A stretch of 9,697 nucleotides of DNA from NCBI GenBank assembly GCA_021793055.1, contig JAJYTL010000099.1, forward strand, positions 1-9,697, read 5' to 3'. Of the stretch, positions 6,337 through 9,697 are shown piece after piece. Source of the DNA: Pseudomonadota bacterium (lineage in GTDB: Bacteria; Pseudomonadota; Alphaproteobacteria; Ferrovibrionales; Ferrovibrionaceae). Made by a program: the position numbers and the translations under genes. The notes under the pieces were generated by a model. It was not told the DNA's origin. It saw nothing but the letters and a program-made list of their open reading frames with translations, and searched no databases. Numbering within the stretch: position 1 is the first letter of the stretch; each line of letters starts with the position of its first letter.

Positions 6337-6828
6337 TCAAAATACGCCCATCGCCATTCCCGCCGCGAGCGTTCGCCCCATTTCCGTACACCGATCAAGC
6401 TGGTCATTTCCGATAATCTTGGGCGCGAGGATCGCCTCCGGGGTTTGGGCATGGGTGCATACGATGATCGGGTCGACCACCTGACGCAGACGCCAACCCG
6501 TGGCAATACGGGAAATCTGCCGCACGGCGTTCGTGCCGTCGCTGCCGGCACAGACAAGCGTGCCATGGGGCCGCCCATTGATACGATCAAGCGCTGAATA
6601 GTATGTGCGGTCGAAGAAATCCTTCATCAGCCCGGCCATCGCCGCAAGGGTTTCCGGCGTCGCGAAGATATAGCCGTCCGATGCCAGAACATCATCCGGG
6701 CCGGCCTTCGCGGCGGGAATCAATCGCGCGGTTACGCCGGATTCGGTCGCTGCCCCGTGCCGGGCCGCGCGCGCCATCTGTTCGGTGCCGCCGGTTGTGG
6801 AATGGTAGACGATCAGCAGAACTTTCAT
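6337..6828 (-). CDS. Flavodoxin-like / NAD(P)H-dependent FMN oxidoreductase
   Basis: The 163-residue protein has a flavodoxin fold. MKVLLIVYHSTTGGTEQMA at 1-19 gives the first beta strand and the FMN-phosphate loop (S10-T15), and DGYIFATPETLAAMAGLMKD (51-70) is the second flavin-contacting loop and helix typical of the WrbA/flavodoxin_2-like group. Another strand (LVCAGSDGTNAV, 91-102) and an IIVCTHA segment (121-127) follow. Such proteins transfer electrons or reduce quinones or flavins in the cytosol; the partner is unknown. A GAGGGG Shine-Dalgarno sits just upstream. Its ATG overlaps by four bases (ATGA) the stop of a short minus-strand open frame (6825-7034), which is probably not a gene. 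It is 154 bases upstream of the DUF1326 operon on the same strand and may or may not be co-transcribed with it. Confidence 0.88.
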   Translation of the reverse strand: MKVLLIVYHSTTGGTEQMARAARHGAATESGVTARLIPAAKAGPDDVLASDGYIFATPETLAAMAGLMKDFFDRTYYSALDRINGRPHGTLVCAGSDGTNAVRQISRIATGWRLRQVVDPIIVCTHAQTPEAILAPKIIGNDQLDRCTEMGRTLAAGMAMGVF

Positions 6829-7243
6829 GGCCCCTCGCTTGGATTCGGTTCTGGGGTCGGCGAGGCCGCCTGACGGGCAAGATCGCCGGGCCGAGCGCCA
6901 GATGGCAACGCATTCCAGGGATCGAGTTTAAAACGGATGCCGTGGATCGCTAAGACGGCAAGCGGCGGCCGAACATTTTCGAGTGCGGCGCCGCAATCCG
7001 GTGCCCGCCCGTGTAGGCCATCCGATCCCCGCAATGTGAACCGCTCTCGTGGTCGCGACCCGAATCGTTGCGGTTAGCGCCGGGGGGAATTCCAGATTGT
7101 TTAAAGCATCGGCCGGGCGATGTTAGCCGCCAGCTTGGCCCTAAGGATGCAAGAAATAATGGTTATCGGAGGGCGGCGGGGGGGATTGTCGTTCCGAAGA
7201 TGGCAAGTACCGGCATGGCCGCTTCTTGGAGGAGGCGATAAGG
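6829..7243. other. Divergent intergenic region, no supported gene
   Basis: The stretch separates the leftward flavodoxin-like gene from the rightward LacI gene. A minus-strand frame (6825-7034, TTG start) contains IHGIRFKLDPWNALPSGARP, slightly reminiscent of the xPWNxLPxHxPLG tail motif of some catalase-family proteins, which might mark a gene remnant. Evidence is too thin to call a gene. No clear promoter pair or terminator stood out. Confidence 0.4.
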
Positions 7244-7405
7244 ATGGGCACGGAAGTTTGGCAGTTGGCGGACAGTCCTCCCGTCGCCGATTGGCGCAAG
7301 GCGGGGGCCATTATCGTCAGCCTGCCGGGCGTTTCCGTTCCAACGGGGCTTTCCGATCCGTTGCCGATCGATCCGCAGCCGGTTCGGACGACGTTGCCGA
7401 AATGA
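7244..7405 (+). CDS. Small ORF, 53 residues, strong ribosome binding site (hypothetical)
   Basis: GGAGGAGG at 7228-7235 stands 8 bases before ATG 7244. The frame reads MGTEVWQLADSPPVADWRKA, then GAIIVSLPGVSVPTGLSDPL, PIDPQPVRTTLPK, and ends at TGA 7403-7405, 47 bases before the LacI start. I recognise no family. There is no signal peptide or membrane segment; the C-terminal half is Pro-rich. It may be a real small protein, a leader peptide, or the surviving start of a truncated gene. The ribosome binding site is the main support. Confidence 0.35.
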   Translation: MGTEVWQLADSPPVADWRKAGAIIVSLPGVSVPTGLSDPLPIDPQPVRTTLPK

Positions 7406-7412
7406 AACGTTT
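7405..7412. promoter_or_regulatory. LacI/PurR-type operator candidate
   Basis: AAACGTTT is an 8-bp palindrome centred on CG, identical to the core of PurR-type operators of the LacI family. It lies 40 bases before the start of a LacI-family gene, a usual position for autoregulation. The symmetry does not extend beyond 8 bp, so a second site or a tolerant half-site would be needed. Confidence 0.35.
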
Positions 7413-7452
7413 TTACTTCCAGGTAAGGCACGGAGCCCGATAACATCATCAC

Positions 7453-8487
7453 ATGAAAAATCGGCAAGGCGGTTCGACGGCGCGGATCACGATTAAGCAT
7501 GTCGCGAGCAAGGCGGGCGTGTCGTTGGGCACGGTGTCGCGGGTTCTCAACGGCAATAAATCGGTCGGCGACGAATTGCGCATCCGTGTCGAGCGGGCGA
7601 TCCGAGAGCTCGAGTACCACCCCGACGTGCTTGCGCAAAGCATGCGGCGCGGCGCCACCCGCGTCGTCGGCGTCGTGATCCGAAGCCTCATGGTTCCGGT
7701 GTTGGCGGGTTTCGTCAAGGCGGCGCAGGACGTGCTGCACGAGGCGGGCTATGCCGTCATGCTCGCTGGATCGGAAGGGCGCCCGGAACGGGAGCTCGAA
7801 ATCCTAAGTGTCCTGTCCCGGCGCCGCATGGATGGCGTCATCATGACAACGGCATCCGAAGCCGATCCGATGCTGCTGCGGGCGCGGCAAGCGCTGCAGA
7901 TGCCGGCGGTGCTTTTGGATCGCCACAACCCGACGGAGTTCGATGCCGTTCTGGTCGCGCACCGCGAGGGCATCCGCCGGGCCGTCGAGCATCTCCTGGA
8001 CCTCGGTCACCGCCGCATCGCGCTCATCACGGGGGAGGAGACGACGCGTCCTGCGGTGGAGCGCGTCCGCGGTTACCACGATGCCTACCGTGCGCGCGGG
8101 ATCACGCCCGACCCGCGGTTCATCCGGACGCAAAGCTTTGGCGCCGATTTCGGATTCGTGGAAACCTCCAGTCTGATGGGCCAGAATCCGGCCCCCACGG
8201 CGATTATCGCCGGCGGCATTGCGATGCTGCCCGGTGTGCTGCGGGCCGCGCGTGCGCATTCGCTTCGCGTGCCCGACGATCTCTCGATCATCGGCAGTTG
8301 CGATTCCGACCTCGCGCAGATGATGACACCGCCAATCACCGTGGTGCAGTGGGATTACGAGAAGGTGGGTAAGGTCGCGGCCGAGCTACTGGTCGGCCGG
8401 ATCGAGCGGGAGCGCGACGCTGCACCGCGGCATGTCCGCTTCCCGGCCGAGTTAGTAATCCGCGGTTCCTGTGCTGCGCCGCGGTAG
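7453..8487 (+). CDS. LacI/GalR-family transcriptional regulator
   Basis: The 344-residue protein has an N-terminal LacI helix-turn-helix (TIKHVASKAGVSLGTVSRVL, 13-32), then the NGNKSVGDELRIRVERAI helix and the hinge-helix segment YHPDVLAQSMRRG (55-67). From about 70 comes the periplasmic-binding-like sensor domain: RRRMDGVIM, LLDRHNP, HLLDLGHRRIALITG near 181-195, and LRVPDDLSIIGSCDSDLAQM with PPITVVQWDY near the C-terminus. It is full length. It should bind DNA as a dimer and respond to a small ligand that cannot be read from sequence. The Shine-Dalgarno is weak (GGAG 7432-7435, 17 bases away), but no other start precedes the HTH. The next gene in the same direction encodes a solute-binding protein, its likely target; a palindrome upstream suggests autoregulation. 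Confidence 0.95.
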   Translation: MKNRQGGSTARITIKHVASKAGVSLGTVSRVLNGNKSVGDELRIRVERAIRELEYHPDVLAQSMRRGATRVVGVVIRSLMVPVLAGFVKAAQDVLHEAGYAVMLAGSEGRPERELEILSVLSRRRMDGVIMTTASEADPMLLRARQALQMPAVLLDRHNPTEFDAVLVAHREGIRRAVEHLLDLGHRRIALITGEETTRPAVERVRGYHDAYRARGITPDPRFIRTQSFGADFGFVETSSLMGQNPAPTAIIAGGIAMLPGVLRAARAHSLRVPDDLSIIGSCDSDLAQMMTPPITVVQWDYEKVGKVAAELLVGRIERERDAAPRHVRFPAELVIRGSCAAPR

Positions 8488-8720
8488 GCCGGCCCGGTCT
8501 GCCGCGCAGGGCGAGCGGCCGGACAATCGTCCTAGAACCTCGGACCGGCTTTGGCGAAAGGCCCGGGCGGGCTGGATTTCCGAAAGATCGACCCGGCACG
8601 CGCGACGGCGGTCGGCGCGCTCGGGTCCGGCGGCGAGGACTTTGCTGCGCGGCAATATCGTCGTTCCGGCCGGCGCCGCGGCGGGATGCGGTCGGTCATT
8701 TCGCGCGTCGCGGCTTGGTT
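8488..8720. other. Intergenic region after the LacI gene, nothing supported
   Basis: The sequence is very GC-rich, with repeated GGCCGG and CCGCGG motifs and several short open frames on both strands, none with family resemblance or a good start. No hairpin with a T-run follows the LacI stop, so the two genes are not clearly separated by a terminator. Confidence 0.4.
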
Positions 8721-8750
8721 TTGCTTGTTGCGCGACGGTCGAAATATTAT
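8721..8750 (+). promoter_or_regulatory. Sigma70-like promoter candidate for the transporter gene
   Basis: TTGCTT (8721-8726) and TATTAT (8745-8750) are 18 bases apart, in a local AT-rich island within GC-rich DNA. Transcription would start near 8757, giving a leader of about 170 bases before the substrate-binding-protein gene. Confidence 0.4.
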
Positions 8751-8756
8751 CAATAT
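8744..8756. repeat. Inverted repeat overlapping the promoter -10
   Basis: ATATT (8744-8748) and AATAT (8752-8756) form a 5-bp inverted repeat around ATC. It covers the candidate -10 element and could be an operator, although it lacks the central CG typical of LacI-family sites. Confidence 0.3.
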
Positions 8757-8759
8757 CGG

Positions 8760-8783
8760 CGCGATCGTGATCGATTGATCGCG
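8760..8783. repeat. Inverted repeat just after the putative transcription start
   Basis: CGCGATC (8760-8766) is repeated in inverse as GATCGCG (8777-8783) with 10 bases between. Its position, a few bases after the predicted start point, would suit a repressor site; it could also form an RNA stem. Confidence 0.35.
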
Positions 8784-8841
8784 ACAGGACCGCTTGGGCA
8801 TAAGGGCGGCCGAATAAGCAAGAACACGGAGGAGGAACCCC

Positions 8842-8868
8842 ATGCCCGACCAGCTTGAGGTGCTCTGA
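8842..8868 (+). CDS. Eight-residue mini-ORF with strong Shine-Dalgarno (leader peptide or gene remnant)
   Basis: GGAGGAGG at 8828-8835 ends 6 bases before ATG 8842. The frame is MPDQLEVL and stops at TGA 8866-8868. It lies 59 bases before the substrate-binding-protein start and inside its predicted leader. It may be a leader peptide influencing translation downstream, or the surviving start of a deleted gene. MPDQLEVL carries no obvious attenuator signature such as repeated codons for one amino acid. Confidence 0.35.
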   Translation: MPDQLEVL

Positions 8869-8927
8869 GACCGATTGGCGCGCTCGGAGTAGCGCAAGTT
8901 GTCACGCACAACGGAAGGGACTCAGTT

Positions 8928-9697
8928 ATGAAACGATTTTTCCAGAGAAAAGAGGGCCTGGGCCGCGCCCCGGCTCACCACGCGAAGCGCTCGCCGAGAG
9001 GGCTTTTCCGCTTGCTTGGGCTGCTCGCCGCGGTACCCCTGCTCGGCACCACAGCCGCCTATGCGGCCCCCAAGGCGCCGGCGGCCATCACCGTCGGATG
9101 CCTGTATGCCAAGACGGGCTTTCTGTCTTTCCAGTCGATGCAGCTCCATCGCGGGCTCGCGTTCTGGAAGAACGAGGTCAACAGCCACGGCGGCGTTTAT
9201 GTAAAGACCTACGGTAAGCGGCTGCCGATCACGTTCAAGTGTTACAACGACCAGAGCGATCCGAGTCTGGTTACCGTGATGATCAACAAGCTGATCGACG
9301 ACAAGGTCGACGTACTTGTTTCGGACGCCAGTTCATTCCTCACGGCGCCGGCGGTTCCGATCGCGCAAGCGCACAAGACGCTTTTGGTGAACCCGCTCGG
9401 AACGAGCCGTAAATTCTTCACCCCGAACAATCCCTATATCGTGCAGACCTCGGATCTGGTGACCCGGTTCTGGGCCGATTCGATCACCAAGCTGCTGCTG
9501 CAGATGAAGCTGAAGCGGGTGGCGATCATTTACGGCACGAACGACTTCGATGGGCCGCAGGCTCAGGAAGTCAACGACATCTTGAAAAAGCACGGCGTGG
9601 CGCCGGTTTATTACAGCGCCGTGCCGACGAAGACCTCCAATTATACCGTTATCCTGCACCGTATCGCCGCGACCCATCCCGAAGCGGTTCTGAGCGG
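8928..9697 (+). CDS. ABC transporter substrate-binding protein, branched-chain amino acid type (5' part)
   Basis: The gene starts at ATG 8928, with GGAAGGGA ending 7 bases before it, and is open to the window end (256 codons plus two bases). Residues 1-46 form a secretion signal: a basic, unusually long n-region, a hydrophobic run (LFRLLGLLAAVPLLGTTA) and a TAAYA-APK cleavage site after A46. From 54 the mature part begins ITVGCLYAKTG, the usual first strand and loop of type-1 periplasmic binding proteins (Peripla_BP_6, LivK/UrtA/AmiC class). HRGLAFWKNEVNSHGG, then DDKVDVLVSDASSFLTAPAV and RVAIIYGTNDFDGPQAQEV follow the family plan. The protein should act in the periplasm and deliver a small solute to a Liv-type permease, presumably encoded beyond the window. 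The ligand may be an amino acid, amide, urea or aromatic acid; sequence alone does not tell. It is likely controlled by the adjacent LacI-family protein. Confidence 0.92.
   Translation, partial: MKRFFQRKEGLGRAPAHHAKRSPRGLFRLLGLLAAVPLLGTTAAYAAPKAPAAITVGCLYAKTGFLSFQSMQLHRGLAFWKNEVNSHGGVYVKTYGKRLPITFKCYNDQSDPSLVTVMINKLIDDKVDVLVSDASSFLTAPAVPIAQAHKTLLVNPLGTSRKFFTPNNPYIVQTSDLVTRFWADSITKLLLQMKLKRVAIIYGTNDFDGPQAQEVNDILKKHGVAPVYYSAVPTKTSNYTVILHRIAATHPEAVLS

Noticed and set aside
8551..8778. 75-codon + frame between the LacI and transporter genes
   Set aside because: TTG start without an SD, no family resemblance, and it would run through the AT-rich promoter-like island.
8928..9060. Twin-arginine signal in the transporter protein
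   Set aside because: The basic n-region is long, but there is no RRxFLK-type motif; an ordinary Sec signal with AYA-AP cleavage fits.

Overview
The window is GC-rich bacterial DNA. Short intergenic gaps, Shine-Dalgarno starts and the gene families present suggest a soil- or plant-associated proteobacterium, probably an alphaproteobacterium. That placement is inferred from protein flavour; there is no rRNA or other phylogenetic marker here. No tRNA, rRNA, CRISPR array or origin was seen.

Layout from left to right. (1) 1-443 holds at most a short 3' gene tail, then a non-coding leader with an AT-rich stretch and two hairpins, the second followed by TTTT. (2) 444-1541 (+) encodes an Old Yellow Enzyme-type NADH:flavin oxidoreductase. 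(3) 1849-about 3000 is an insertion-sequence graveyard: an IS3-family transposase (integrase-core) fragment on + is split by a truncated, frameshifted IS110-family transposase on -, and the IS3 reading resumes on the far side. (4) 3107-4522 (+) encodes a crotonase-fold protein that closely resembles DpgC, the cofactor-independent 3,5-dihydroxyphenylacetyl-CoA 1,2-dioxygenase, including the three active-site residues I recall for that enzyme at matching spacing. (5) 4785-6182 (-) is a two-gene operon with no intergenic gap: a Cys-rich DUF1326 protein, then a DUF2182 polytopic membrane protein. (6) 6337-6828 (-) encodes a small flavodoxin-like FMN protein. (7) 7453-8487 (+) encodes a LacI/GalR-family repressor with a PurR-type palindrome (AAACGTTT) just upstream. 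(8) 8928 to the window end (+) is the 5' part of a branched-chain-amino-acid-type ABC transporter substrate-binding protein, preceded by a promoter-like region with inverted repeats and an 8-codon mini-ORF with a near-perfect ribosome binding site.

How the parts may work together is inference. The OYE reductase and DpgC-like dioxygenase suggest reductive and oxygenative handling of an aromatic or enone acyl-CoA compound. The LacI regulator and solute-binding protein look like a ligand-controlled uptake module that may serve the same or a neighbouring pathway. The IS debris between the first two genes shows that the locus has been rearranged. The most notable observation is the DpgC-like gene, which sits without any of the other dihydroxyphenylglycine biosynthesis genes (DpgA, B, D, Hmo, HmaS) in the window.
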